A stretch of 64,000 nucleotides of DNA from Glaciecola amylolytica (GTDB lineage Bacteria > Bacteroidota > Bacteroidia > Flavobacteriales_D > Crocinitomicaceae): assembly GCA_003856375.1 (NCBI GenBank), contig CP034120.1, forward strand, positions 372,001 to 436,000. Direction: 5' to 3'. The stretch's first letter is position 1; each line of letters opens with the position of its first letter. The notes beneath the pieces were generated by a model, which was not told the DNA's origin, made no database searches, and saw only the letters and a list, made by a program, of their open reading frames with translations. Made by a program: the position numbers and the translations under genes. This document shows positions 10,205 to 20,896 of the stretch, one piece after another.

Positions 10205-11608
10205 TTACTGTTTAACATTTAGTTGTGCTTTCAGACAAGTTCTGAGAAATAAATTCCCGATTGTGGGGAAAATATGGACGACTTCAATTTCGTGCGTTTT
10301 TCCGGATAAGCTGAAATCCCCGACTTTCTTTTGAAGGTTTTTATCGATGGATTTTTTTAACGCATCAAACTCTTTAGACAGATTGATTTTCGTCGATTTC
10401 TGAAGTTCGTTGTAAATCCGGTCCGAAAACAGCCATTTGGCGCTTTTAAGAAGTAAACTTTTTGTTTTCAGATCGTATTCGAGATTACTCAGTTCAAGGG
10501 TTTTGGTTTCGTTATCAAAAACAGGAACTCCCTGAAGATACAAAACTCCTTTTTTTGTTCCGCTGAACTGAATTTCAAGGGAAATTCTTTTTTGGTCGAG
10601 ACCACTTGCTTTCACCGTTTCAAATTCAAAGCGATTCTTTTCAACCTGAACTGATTTTCCTTTGATCTGATCCGTGAACAGATGAGAAATTGAATCATAG
10701 CTCAACTCAAAATCCGTGAAAAGCTCAAAAGTGTCTTTCGGTGCTTTCGGAATAATGGAAAGCTTCGGGAGTTCGGGTAAAGTTGTTTTAGCGGAATTCT
10801 GATTCAGATATGTTTTGCAGTTCAGAACAAGGGTGGTGTAAAGTTTATTGTCTGCCAAACGCGGTTTCACAAGTGATAGGGAAGTGGGTTCGAAATGAAT
10901 AATTCCCAGATATGGAATCGGCATGGTTTGATTCATGTTTTTCCAAAGTTCAGCGGCTTCCTTCTGAAAAGAAATGGTTCCAAGTTGTTTGTCGGTTGCC
11001 TCACATTGTTTCTTCAATGTTTTCCGCACTTCTTTGATCACCTCGCTTGTAGCGTCAAATCTGAAAAGAGTTACTTCGCAAGGATTTAAAGGTTTTAGCT
11101 CATTGATGCTTGTTTTTGTGTCCAGGGCATAGTTTTCATTGATATTCAAATCCGTTGAAAAACGGATTCTCAATGACGGCATCTTCTCATTGATTCCGCA
11201 GGAAAAGGGAATAAGCGGAGAAAGGCAGCTTGGTTTTGAACTGAAGAGGTCGGAACATCCCGCGCAATATTCCATTTTAATCCAATAAGATCCGATTAAC
11301 TCGGAGAGCAATTGATTGTTTGTGGTCGATATTCCGAAGGAGTCTTTCTGAAATTGAAATTCGTAGCGGATACCGCTGCATGGTCTGTCAGATCCGGAAG
11401 TAATTTCCGGAACAGTTTTATTGGCTTGTTTGAAATAATTCGTAAGACTGATCTCAACCGGAACAACAATCGTGTTTGTGATCGAATTGACCGGTGGTGG
11501 CGTCTCGGATAAATTTCCACTGGTTGGTGCTTCCGGCTGAATGGAACGACAAGAGTAACTGAGTAATAAAAGAACGATGATGCCGACTTTCAATTTTAGG
11601 ATATGCAC
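10205..11608 (-). CDS. DUF4403-like lipoprotein
   Basis: 467 residues with a lipoprotein signal peptide ending in the lipobox LLLSYSC. The mature protein starts with a Pro/Ser/Thr-rich linker, then a block (NTIVVPVEISLTNYFKQANK) resembling the start of DUF4403 family proteins, large beta-rich lipoproteins of unknown function. The start codon is GTG (GTG-CAT-ATC), as no ATG precedes the signal peptide in frame. It is monocistronic here, 96 bases downstream of the OmpA-family start on the same strand. Lipoprotein status is secure; the family call is from memory of sequence pattern. Confidence 0.65.
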   Translation of the reverse strand: MHILKLKVGIIVLLLLSYSCRSIQPEAPTSGNLSETPPPVNSITNTIVVPVEISLTNYFKQANKTVPEITSGSDRPCSGIRYEFQFQKDSFGISTTNNQLLSELIGSYWIKMEYCAGCSDLFSSKPSCLSPLIPFSCGINEKMPSLRIRFSTDLNINENYALDTKTSINELKPLNPCEVTLFRFDATSEVIKEVRKTLKKQCEATDKQLGTISFQKEAAELWKNMNQTMPIPYLGIIHFEPTSLSLVKPRLADNKLYTTLVLNCKTYLNQNSAKTTLPELPKLSIIPKAPKDTFELFTDFELSYDSISHLFTDQIKGKSVQVEKNRFEFETVKASGLDQKRISLEIQFSGTKKGVLYLQGVPVFDNETKTLELSNLEYDLKTKSLLLKSAKWLFSDRIYNELQKSTKINLSKEFDALKKSIDKNLQKKVGDFSLSGKTHEIEVVHIFPTIGNLFLRTCLKAQLNVKQ

Positions 11609-11660
11609 AATGACCTGAATTTCATGATAGAAATTTCAAAATTAGTATTAACTTCAATTC

Positions 11661-11834
11661 ATGAAGCGGATTTTTTATTTTGTTATTCCTTTGTTTGGAT
11701 TTTTGTCTTGTCAGAAAGCAACTACCTGTAAATGTACTGATGGACATAGTTATAGCGTTGAAGCATCAAAGAAAACATTGAAAGAAGCGTGTGACAAATA
11801 TTCAACAGAAGAGATTAGTTGTAAGACCAGCTAA
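11661..11834 (+). CDS. Tiny cysteine-rich lipoprotein
   Basis: 57 residues: MKRIFYFVIPLFGFLSC is a lipoprotein signal peptide with lipobox FLSC, leaving a mature part of about 40 residues. The mature part has a CKC pair (TTCKCTDGHSYSV) and two later Cys. The layout matches the next gene, which carries TCECTYDGE and a similar Lys/Ala spacer before its last Cys residues. The two are probably diverged paralogues. Function unknown. Confidence 0.6.
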   Translation: MKRIFYFVIPLFGFLSCQKATTCKCTDGHSYSVEASKKTLKEACDKYSTEEISCKTS

Positions 11835-11861
11835 ATGAATTCTAATTTTTATTGAATAACC

Positions 11862-11891
11862 TTGTTAGGTTCAAAAAAAAGTATATATTCG
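11862..11891 (+). promoter_or_regulatory. Promoter of the second small lipoprotein gene
   Basis: TTG at 11862-11864 and TATATTCG at 11884-11891, spaced by 19 bases, close to the Bacteroidota consensus. The ATG is at 11934, giving a leader of about 35-40 nt. Confidence 0.5.
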
Positions 11892-11933
11892 CGGTGTTAA
11901 TTTATATTTTTTAACCTTCATCTCAATTATTGT

Positions 11934-12152
11934 ATGAAAAAATTTGTATTATTTGTTGCTGCAGCTGCAACTTTAGGATTGACTTCTTGTAAGAAAGATT
12001 GGACTTGTGAGTGTACTTACGATGGTGAAACTACTTCAACTCCAATTAACGGAAAAACTAAGAAAGATGCTGAAGCTCAGTGCGAAGGAAAAGCTTCTAT
12101 CGGTGGAATCACTGTTTCTACAGGTTCTAACTGTACAACGAAAAAGAAATAA
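11934..12152 (+). CDS. Small cysteine-rich lipoprotein
   Basis: 72 residues with a lipoprotein signal peptide (MKKFVLFVAAAATLGLTSC). The mature part reads KKDWTCECTYDGETTS, then a Lys-rich linker and two more Cys, ending in KKK. It resembles the preceding 57-residue protein in its CxC pair and spacing. It uses codons such as GCT, GGT and ACT favoured by highly expressed genes here and has a strong promoter and terminator, suggesting abundant expression. Predicted to be lipid-anchored in the envelope; function unknown. Confidence 0.75.
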   Translation: MKKFVLFVAAAATLGLTSCKKDWTCECTYDGETTSTPINGKTKKDAEAQCEGKASIGGITVSTGSNCTTKKK

Positions 12153-12173
12153 TAATTTTTTTAAATTATTGTT

Positions 12174-12198
12174 AGGGAGCTTCGGCTCCCTTTTTTTT
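12174..12198 (+). terminator. Rho-independent terminator after the small lipoprotein gene
   Basis: GGGAGC, loop TTCG, GCTCCC, followed by eight T. A textbook UUCG-loop terminator. Confidence 0.92.
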
Positions 12199-12232
12199 GT
12201 GGCAATTTTTTAGATCAATATAGTAGATCATC

Positions 12233-12269
12233 AAAAAAGAAAAGCCCCGACATTTTATGTCGGGGCTTT
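12233..12269 (-). terminator. Rho-independent terminator after icd
   Basis: Perfect 12-bp stem AAAGCCCCGACA (12241-12252) / TGTCGGGGCTTT (12258-12269) with a 5-nt loop. On the minus strand it is followed by a T-rich tract (complement of 12233-12238). It lies 27 bases past the icd stop codon. Confidence 0.9.
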
Positions 12270-12295
12270 CGAATTCTATAAATTATCGGGATTCT

Positions 12296-14612
<2,317 letters not shown>

Positions 14613-14745
14613 TAAAATAGTTGCTTAATTGCGATATTCGGTTGAATTCGACCTGAAAATCGAATATACTGAATTTAAGGAGTACTGAATGACCACAATT
14701 TTTTGTGGTATTGTATAAGATACGGATTACCTGACCGGATTGGAA

Positions 14746-15327
14746 TCAATGAATAACACGCTTCAGATATTCGGTCATTTTAGCAAGAGATCTGCCTCTG
14801 TGGCTCATTTCATTTTTCTCGTCGGCCGTCATTTCTGCAAATGTTTTGTCACTTCCTTCGGGAACAAAAATCGGATCGTAACCGAAACCATTGTTTCCTC
14901 TTTTTTCGGTGATAATGGTACCGTCGATCCGGCCTTCAAAAAGATGCACTTTGTGATTGATGTACAAAGCGATAACTGTTGTGAAATATGCTTTTCGATC
15001 CGACTGACCGTTCAACTTTTCCAAAACCAGATCCATATTGTCGTGAGCATCCCGCTGAGATCCGGCATAACGTGCTGAATAAACACCGGGTTCTCCGTTC
15101 AGAGATGGAATAACAAGACCTGTATCGTCTGCAAAACAAGGAATGTGCATTTTGTCTGCTAAAAACGTTGCTTTTTGAACGGCGTTTTCTGCAATGGTAT
15201 CAGCAGTTTCCGGAATTTCATCGTGAAACTGAATTTCTTTCAGGGAAATTAATTGTAAACCGTGCGGCAGAATAGCCTTAATTTCAGCAATCTTATGCTC
15301 GTTTGACGAAGCGAAAAGTAGTTTCAT
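14746..15327 (-). CDS. rdgB: XTP/dITP pyrophosphatase (RdgB/HAM1 family)
   Basis: Hydrolyses non-canonical purine nucleoside triphosphates (XTP, ITP, dITP) to monophosphates, cleansing the nucleotide pool. 193 residues. The N-terminal phosphate-binding motif FASSNEHKIAEI, the FADDTGLVIP metal/base site, GEPGVYSARYAG and the NGFGYDPIFVP block are all present, as is the C-terminal SHRGRSLAKM. The order icd-rdgB is on one strand, but icd has its own promoter. Confidence 0.95.
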   Translation of the reverse strand: MKLLFASSNEHKIAEIKAILPHGLQLISLKEIQFHDEIPETADTIAENAVQKATFLADKMHIPCFADDTGLVIPSLNGEPGVYSARYAGSQRDAHDNMDLVLEKLNGQSDRKAYFTTVIALYINHKVHLFEGRIDGTIITEKRGNNGFGYDPIFVPEGSDKTFAEMTADEKNEMSHRGRSLAKMTEYLKRVIH

Positions 15328-15358
15328 GCATTGAATTTTGTGTTAATGTACGTTTTTT

Positions 15359-16165
15359 CTAGGAATTCAGCACATGTGAAGCGTTGTATCCGAAGTGATT
15401 TTTGAAGGCATTTGAAAAGTGCGAAAAATTTTCAAAACCAACCTGAAGATAGATGTCTGAGGGTTTTCTTCTGGTAGACAAAATCAGGTTTTTTGCTTCC
15501 TGCAAGCGTCTTTTCCGGAGCCATTTCTCGGGTGTTTCCTGAAAAATCTTTGAAAAATCGCGTTTAAATGTCGAGAGACTCCGTCCGGATAGACGGGCAA
15601 ATTCTTTCATGGGAATGTTGAACAGGTAATTCTTCTGCATAAAAGCCTCCAAATCAATTTTAAACGGTTCGCTGAAATCGAAGAGAAAGCTGTAAAATGA
15701 CTTGTCCAAACGCTGTAAAAGTTCTACGGCTTCTTCTGTTTTCAACGCAGCCATTTTCGGAGAGAAAAATTCCGGTTTGTCAAAATAGGGAAGGAGTGAT
15801 TGAAAAAAGCCGCTAACGAATGATTCGGGAGGAATTTCATAGAATGGATTTCCTGAAAATCGTTCCTGCGGTGGAATATTGTTTTGCAAGGCAAATTGCT
15901 GCAGGAATTCTTCAGTTAAGAAAATGGTAAACGATTTAAACGCTCTTCCGTCCGGAGCAGGGTGTTTCCGAGTTTTTAAAAGTGTATTTCTGCGCATGAT
16001 TCCCATTTTTCCTTCTTCGAAGAAAAGCGAACCTTCTGAGGTCAGGATTTCCATCTTTCCGGAGATCACAATGCTTAATGCATGATGAAGAACCAATTGT
16101 TCCGTACCGAAATGCTGCTCGTGAACGCAGGAGAAGAGCATGTTTTCCTGTAGCTGATCTGCCAT
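15359..16165 (-). CDS. AraC-family transcriptional regulator
   Basis: 268 residues. The N-terminal 150 or so form a cupin-like sensory domain (IVISGKMEILTSEGSLFFEEGKMGIM). Residues from about 165 to 268 are the double helix-turn-helix AraC DNA-binding domain: FARLSGRSLSTFKRDFSKIF, PEKWLRKRRLQEAKNLI, DIYLQVGFENFSHFSNAFK and HFGYNASH. Its stop is 31 bases beyond the rdgB start. An SDR dehydrogenase gene lies immediately upstream on the same strand; AraC-SDR pairs are common, and the SDR gene is a reasonable candidate target. Confidence 0.92.
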   Translation of the reverse strand: MADQLQENMLFSCVHEQHFGTEQLVLHHALSIVISGKMEILTSEGSLFFEEGKMGIMRRNTLLKTRKHPAPDGRAFKSFTIFLTEEFLQQFALQNNIPPQERFSGNPFYEIPPESFVSGFFQSLLPYFDKPEFFSPKMAALKTEEAVELLQRLDKSFYSFLFDFSEPFKIDLEAFMQKNYLFNIPMKEFARLSGRSLSTFKRDFSKIFQETPEKWLRKRRLQEAKNLILSTRRKPSDIYLQVGFENFSHFSNAFKNHFGYNASHVLNS

Positions 16166-16199
16166 TGATTTTTATTTTTAGAACTGTACGAGAATTTAA

Positions 16200-16300
16200 T
16201 TGATGCATTATTATTTCCCACAAATAGCGCGGATACGCAGATATTAAATGAGTTCAATCTACGCTCACCGAAGGTGAGTCTGTGTTATCAGCGGGTTATT
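16200..16300. repeat. Intergenic mini-repeat region
   Basis: The 156-base gap between the AraC and SDR genes contains phrases such as AATAGCGCGGATACGCAGAT, TCTGTGTTATCAGCGGG and a hairpin CTCACC-gaa-GGTGAG (16264-16278). This style of short, near-repetitive intergenic sequence is seen in Bacteroidota genomes. No gene is visible. Confidence 0.4.
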
Positions 16301-16321
16301 AAAAATCACCTGTTTTATCGA

Positions 16322-17137
16322 TCACTTTGGAAGCTGACTCAACAAAATTTTATCCATGGTTCGGTCTCCAGCCCAACGGCGAAGGAATAAAGCAGGTTTT
16401 GCCATATAACCTCCGGAATAACGCGTTTTTGGATTTTTTGAAGCAATGGCTTTTGAGATCAGGCGTGAAATAACCTGCGGTTCTGCATTTTTGGAAATGG
16501 TTGTCCCGAATGCTTTTTTGAATTTGTTCGCCATTTCACTGTACGCGGTATTCTGTGTCGTTTTGATGAGGTTGTCATAAGCGATTTCTGCCCATTCTGA
16601 TTTCACACCTCCCGGTTCAATAACGACTACATTGATTCCGAATGGTTTTACTTCCGTTCGCAAACTGTCGCTCATTCCTTCAACTGCAAATTTACTGGCG
16701 TGATACCAGGCTCCGAATGGTGTTGCAATTTTTCCTCCGATGGATGAAATATTGATAATTGTACCGCTTTTCTGCTTGCGCATGGAAGGCAAAACGAGCT
16801 GTGTCATTCGGGCCAAACCGAATACATTTACTTCGAACTGGCGTTTTGCTTCCTCCATCGAAACATCTTCAATCGTTCCATAGGATCCGTAACCTGCGTT
16901 GTTGATCAATACATCGATTTGTCCTTCCTGATCCAGAATTGCCTGAACACAATGTTGCATCGATTCATCATTGGTGACATCCAAAGCAATTGTTTTGACG
17001 CCTTTCTTTTCCAATTCCTGTAATAGATCTGTTCTTCTTGCTGCTCCGTAAACAATGTGTCCTTCCTGAGCAAGATCTTCTGCAAATACTTTCCCCATTC
17101 CGGAAGAAGCACCTGTTATTAAAATCACTTTTTTCAT
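16322..17137 (-). CDS. Short-chain dehydrogenase/reductase
   Basis: 271 residues from the ATG at 17137, which starts directly with the first beta strand (MKKVILITGASSGMG). Classical SDR features are the TGASSGMG nucleotide-binding loop, NNAGYGS, the catalytic Ser in INISSIGG and the YHASK catalytic Tyr/Lys. The C-terminal variable part determines substrate and cannot be assigned. An AraC-type regulator lies downstream on the same strand. An extended upstream frame exists, but the family N-terminus supports the shorter start. Confidence 0.92.
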   Translation of the reverse strand: MKKVILITGASSGMGKVFAEDLAQEGHIVYGAARRTDLLQELEKKGVKTIALDVTNDESMQHCVQAILDQEGQIDVLINNAGYGSYGTIEDVSMEEAKRQFEVNVFGLARMTQLVLPSMRKQKSGTIINISSIGGKIATPFGAWYHASKFAVEGMSDSLRTEVKPFGINVVVIEPGGVKSEWAEIAYDNLIKTTQNTAYSEMANKFKKAFGTTISKNAEPQVISRLISKAIASKNPKTRYSGGYMAKPALFLRRWAGDRTMDKILLSQLPK

Positions 17138-17228
17138 AGTTCCTGAATTTGATACTGCAAAGATCAACTGAAATAAGGTAAGAGATTTTGCTGAAAAGCT
17201 CAAATTGTTTTGTTCAGGAGTTCAAAAT

Positions 17229-17373
17229 ATGTCTCCCCCTTTGGAGGGGGATTAAGGGGGAGGACATAAATGATTTGCTGAAATAATAAAGTTTGAATTC
17301 TTTTAAGGAGAGTGTTTTTTGAAGCTTTTAACTTGTCAATTCACCACTTCCTCTACCTGTCCCTCCAAAGGGA
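17229..17373. repeat. Pair of inverted CCCTTTGGAGGG-type intergenic repeats
   Basis: At 17231-17262 the plus strand carries TCCCCCTTTGGAGGGGGA followed by TTAAGGGGGAGG. At 17360-17373 the minus strand carries TCCCTTTGGAGGGA. The two short palindromes point in opposite directions and fill the gap between the SDR gene and the VOC gene. No other gene was found in 17138-17383. Confidence 0.55.
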
Positions 17374-17383
17374 AATGAATTTC

Positions 17384-17818
17384 TTACTGTTGATTCTCGT
17401 TGAAGCTCATCATCCAGTTTACACCGAATTTGTCTTCCAGCATTCCGAAATAATCGCCCCAAAAAGTGCTGGCAAGCGGCATGGATACTTTTCCTCCGGC
17501 AGCTAAACCATTGAACAAACGATCTGCTTCGTCTTTGCTGTTTGCAGTAATTGAAACGGAAAAATTATTCCCGGCTTTGAAGTATTGAGCCCATTCACCT
17601 CCGGTATCGCTTCCCAGCAACGAAGTCTCCTTACTGATCGGAAGGGAGACGTGCATGATTTTTTCGGCCATGGATGCATCCATTTTGCTCTTTTCATCCT
17701 GAGGCATGTCTTTGAATCGTCCCAGGTAAGTAAATTCACCGCCAAAAACAGATTGATAAAACAGAAATGCCTCTTCGCAGTTTCCGTTAAAATTCAGATA
17801 AACGTTTACGATTGCCAT
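17384..17818 (-). CDS. VOC/glyoxalase superfamily protein (PhnB-like)
   Basis: 144 residues with the paired beta-alpha-beta-beta-beta modules of the vicinal oxygen chelate superfamily: VYLNFNGNCEEAFLFYQSVFGGEF at the start and FWGDYFGMLEDKFGVNWMM at the end match the PhnB-like subgroup. These are small metal-binding or antibiotic-sequestering-type proteins; no substrate can be assigned. Its start is 7 bases from the stop of the AHSA1 protein gene upstream, so the two are likely cotranscribed. Confidence 0.88.
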   Translation of the reverse strand: MAIVNVYLNFNGNCEEAFLFYQSVFGGEFTYLGRFKDMPQDEKSKMDASMAEKIMHVSLPISKETSLLGSDTGGEWAQYFKAGNNFSVSITANSKDEADRLFNGLAAGGKVSMPLASTFWGDYFGMLEDKFGVNWMMSFNENQQ

Positions 17819-17825
17819 ATTTTAG

Positions 17826-18698
17826 TTATTTATTGGTTTCACATAATTCTTTCAGCTTTTCCAGACCTAAAGGGAATTTCTTCTTCATGAATTCGATGTG
17901 AGAATCCGTTACATCCACTTCGACCTCTACTTCTGTTGTGTTCGAATTGATTTCCATTAAACGATAAACCTCAAAACAGCCGGTCCATCTTCTGCTTTCA
18001 TCATCCAGTGGCTGTTCTTTGAAATCAATCACATCTCCGATATGTTTGAATACGATCAGTTCATTCTCCCGGCAGAAAACCACATCGCTGTACATTCCGC
18101 TTCCTCCCGGTATCAGGAAATGAATCCGTGCGTTCGGAGCTAGTTCGCCTTCGTAATAAGATCCGTCGCAAAAAGGCTGAGTCCATGCCGTATAACTTTG
18201 TTTTCCCCACAAGGTTTCCCAAACCCTTGCTTTGGGAGAATTAATGTTGATGGAAAAGTGCAGTTTCTCAATGAGGTACAAATAATTCCGCAGGGATGTT
18301 TTAATAATGGCATCCCAACCCATCTGATAATTCTCCGGTGTGAACTCTGCTCCTGCATCTGCAAAAGATTCCAATCCTTCATGTCGCAGGATCAATTTCG
18401 AATGATGCTCGTCGATTGGTTCTACCAACCAGGTTAAAACAGAAGATCCTTTTGATTGCTCCGGATGTTCCCAGGTATGAACAAATTTTTCGCCTTTCTC
18501 AAATTCAAGAACGGTGCAGTGATGCAAGTATTTGCGGGCTTCAGATTCGTAAAAGTCGAAACTTTCGCCAACGGTTGTCGTGAAGTGCGGTACATGAAAA
18601 TACCATTTTTTAAAGTTTGCAGGATTTGTAATAGCTTCCCATAAATCTCTTGCCGGAACATCGAAATCCATTACAGTTTCAATTGCTGTATTCGTCAT
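17826..18698 (-). CDS. Tandem SRPBCC/AHSA1-domain protein
   Basis: 290 residues containing two AHSA1 (START-like) modules. The first (about 1-140) has FDVPARDLWEAITNPANFKKWYF and TWLVEPIDEHHSKLILRHEG. The second (about 145-290) has ININSPKARVWETLWGKQSYTAWTQPF. AHSA1-type domains bind hydrophobic ligands or act as co-chaperone-like folds; single-domain versions are more common, so the tandem form is notable. It is cotranscribed with the PhnB-like protein, a frequent pairing of small fold families in Bacteroidota. Confidence 0.85.
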   Translation of the reverse strand: MTNTAIETVMDFDVPARDLWEAITNPANFKKWYFHVPHFTTTVGESFDFYESEARKYLHHCTVLEFEKGEKFVHTWEHPEQSKGSSVLTWLVEPIDEHHSKLILRHEGLESFADAGAEFTPENYQMGWDAIIKTSLRNYLYLIEKLHFSININSPKARVWETLWGKQSYTAWTQPFCDGSYYEGELAPNARIHFLIPGGSGMYSDVVFCRENELIVFKHIGDVIDFKEQPLDDESRRWTGCFEVYRLMEINSNTTEVEVEVDVTDSHIEFMKKKFPLGLEKLKELCETNK

Positions 18699-18711
18699 AG
18701 TTCTTTTTTTT

Positions 18712-18740
18712 AGATTTCAGGACTGCAAGATTTCAGGATA
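18712..18740. repeat. Direct mini-repeat AGATTTCAGGA
   Basis: AGATTTCAGGA occurs at 18712-18722 and again at 18729-18739 in the gap between the AHSA1 gene and asnB. Read on the minus strand it is TCCTGAAATCT with a TGCAG spacer, a style of short intergenic repeat found in related genomes. Confidence 0.4.
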
Positions 18741-18792
18741 TTAGAACTTAAATTTCGTTATGAGTCCTAATGATTTAAATCTTCATGTCCAT

Positions 18793-20700
18793 TTAATTTT
18801 TATTTCCACCCCATCTTTCATACCACATCATGAAAGAAAGAAGATACCAGATTTTTACACCAAATTCTTTTCGTCCGTTTAAGAATGATGTTTTCAAGCG
18901 TTCAATTTCAGTCCAGTGAAAAAGCCCTGTTTCGCTTATTCGTTGTTCTGAAAGGTACGTTTCAAGTAAATCGCGAAGTTCATTTTTCAACCACGATTCT
19001 ATCGGAATTGCAAATCCCATTTTGGGTCTGTCCATAACAGACTTCGGGATGTATTGATGTACAATTTCTTTCAAAAGCCACTTCTTGGAACCGTCTCTGA
19101 ATTTGAAATGATCGGGAAGTTGGGCGGCGTATTCAATGATGCGGTGATCCAGAAGCGGTTCTCTGCTTTCAAGACTGACAGCCATCGATGCGCGGTCTAC
19201 TTTCTGGAGAATATCATCCAGCAAATATGTTTGATAATCCATCGCTTGCGCAAAAGCTAAAGGACTGTAGTTTTTGAGTTCGGTGCTGTCAAAATAACTC
19301 GTCAGCTTTTCAAAAGGTTGTGTACTCAGCGCATTGATCTGGTCGTCCGTAAACAATTGGCTTACGCTCAGCATGATATTTCGATCACTTGCATTGCGAA
19401 GGATCGACTTGGTCTTTTCGTATCGCTGGGCAAAGTTGTATTTGCTTTTCAAAACCGGAATAGAATTGGCTGGAACCAGATCCATGATGCCGGCCAGTCT
19501 TTTTCTTGCAAATGAAGGGATTTTGTTGAGCTTGTCGCCATATTTCAAAATCATCTCATAGCGGTTGTACCCGGCAAATACTTCGTCACCTCCGTCGGCG
19601 CTCAAAGCAACCGTTACGTGCTGCTTGGCAATTTTAGAAACAAGAGTTGTCGGAATGGCGCTTGAATCGGCAAAAGGTTCGTCGTAGAAAAACGGAAGTT
19701 CTGCAATGAGATCAATGGCTTCTTTCGCGCTGCATTCGGTTTCGGTGTGATTGGTCTGCAGCAGTTCCGAAATTGTTTTCGCATAAGGAGCTTCATTCAG
19801 TCCGATATCGGGAACGGAAATAGTAAACGTGCGTAAAGCTTCCGTTCGTTCTTTTTGAAGCAAAGCCGTAACACAGGTACTGTCATATCCTCCGCTCAAA
19901 AAAACACCAACCGGAACATCTGAAACCATGCGGTATTCACAAGCTGATTTCAGCAGGTTTTCCGTAGTTGTTTTTGCTTCTTCAACCGAAATATCCAGTT
20001 TGGGTTTGTTGTAATAATCATATACATTCCAGTATTGAACCGGATTGGGTTGAAAATTGCGCAGAGAAGTTTTGATGAAATGTCCCGGATTTAACTTGGT
20101 GCAATATTCAAAAATACAATGCGGGGTAGGTACGCTTCCATACTGTAAGTATGCTTGAACAGCGGAAATACTGATCTTTTTTTCAAAATCCGGATGCTTG
20201 TGAAATGCTTTTAATTCGGAAGAAAACAGGATAAGTCCTTTGTTTTGGTAGATAAAAAGCGGCTTAATTCCGGCGCGATCTCTTGCCACAAAAATTTCTT
20301 CTTTCTCAGAGTCGTAGATCACAAAAGCAAACATTCCGATGAAACGGTGGAGGCAAAATTCACCCCATTCTCCGTAAGCGTGCAGAATCATTTCGGTGTC
20401 CGATTCAGAAATAAACGTGTGACCCAGTTTTTCCAGTTCAACTTTAATTTCCGAAAAGTTATAGACTTCACCGTTAAAAACAATGGTGAATTGCTTCCAG
20501 TTCATGGGTTGTTTTCCTAGTTCGGAAAGCTCCAGAATGGAAAGTCTGCGGTGTCCCAGCCCGATTTTATAATGAGCCGTTCCATGAATAAAAGTGCCGA
20601 ATCCGTCTGGTCCCCGATGCTCTAATGAGTGAGTCATTTGCTCCAGATCGTATTCTGAAGAAGCACCGTTAAAGTCAATGAAACCAGTTATTCCGCACAT
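18793..20700 (-). CDS. asnB: Asparagine synthase (glutamine-hydrolysing), copy 1
   Basis: 635 residues. The N-terminal class II glutamine amidotransferase domain starts with the catalytic Cys2 (MCGITGFIDF) and has LEHRGPDG, GHRRLSI and FNGEVYN. The C-terminal ATP-pyrophosphatase domain has the P-loop-like FLSGGYDST (Tyr where Leu is usual) and ALSADGGDEVFAGY. It either makes asparagine or amidates a sugar or other acid, since AsnB-like enzymes are often found in polysaccharide loci. It is separated from the main glycan operon by a small gene and a decayed gene, so it is probably a separate transcript. A second homologue lies at 29369-31042. Confidence 0.9.
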   Translation of the reverse strand: MCGITGFIDFNGASSEYDLEQMTHSLEHRGPDGFGTFIHGTAHYKIGLGHRRLSILELSELGKQPMNWKQFTIVFNGEVYNFSEIKVELEKLGHTFISESDTEMILHAYGEWGEFCLHRFIGMFAFVIYDSEKEEIFVARDRAGIKPLFIYQNKGLILFSSELKAFHKHPDFEKKISISAVQAYLQYGSVPTPHCIFEYCTKLNPGHFIKTSLRNFQPNPVQYWNVYDYYNKPKLDISVEEAKTTTENLLKSACEYRMVSDVPVGVFLSGGYDSTCVTALLQKERTEALRTFTISVPDIGLNEAPYAKTISELLQTNHTETECSAKEAIDLIAELPFFYDEPFADSSAIPTTLVSKIAKQHVTVALSADGGDEVFAGYNRYEMILKYGDKLNKIPSFARKRLAGIMDLVPANSIPVLKSKYNFAQRYEKTKSILRNASDRNIMLSVSQLFTDDQINALSTQPFEKLTSYFDSTELKNYSPLAFAQAMDYQTYLLDDILQKVDRASMAVSLESREPLLDHRIIEYAAQLPDHFKFRDGSKKWLLKEIVHQYIPKSVMDRPKMGFAIPIESWLKNELRDLLETYLSEQRISETGLFHWTEIERLKTSFLNGRKEFGVKIWYLLSFMMWYERWGGNKN

Positions 20701-20896
20701 ATATTTTTCTAGTTGTTTTACACTTTTCTGTGACTAGTAAAGATATGTAAAAACTAGTTGATATAACAGAATTTTCACCCCGACCGAAGTAGAAATAATC
20801 GCTGTTCAAAACTCTTTTCATAAATCACAGACCCCTTGCTGTAATTGAAAAAGCATAATTTACTAACTTGCAAGAATCATTTTAAACCCTTCAAAA

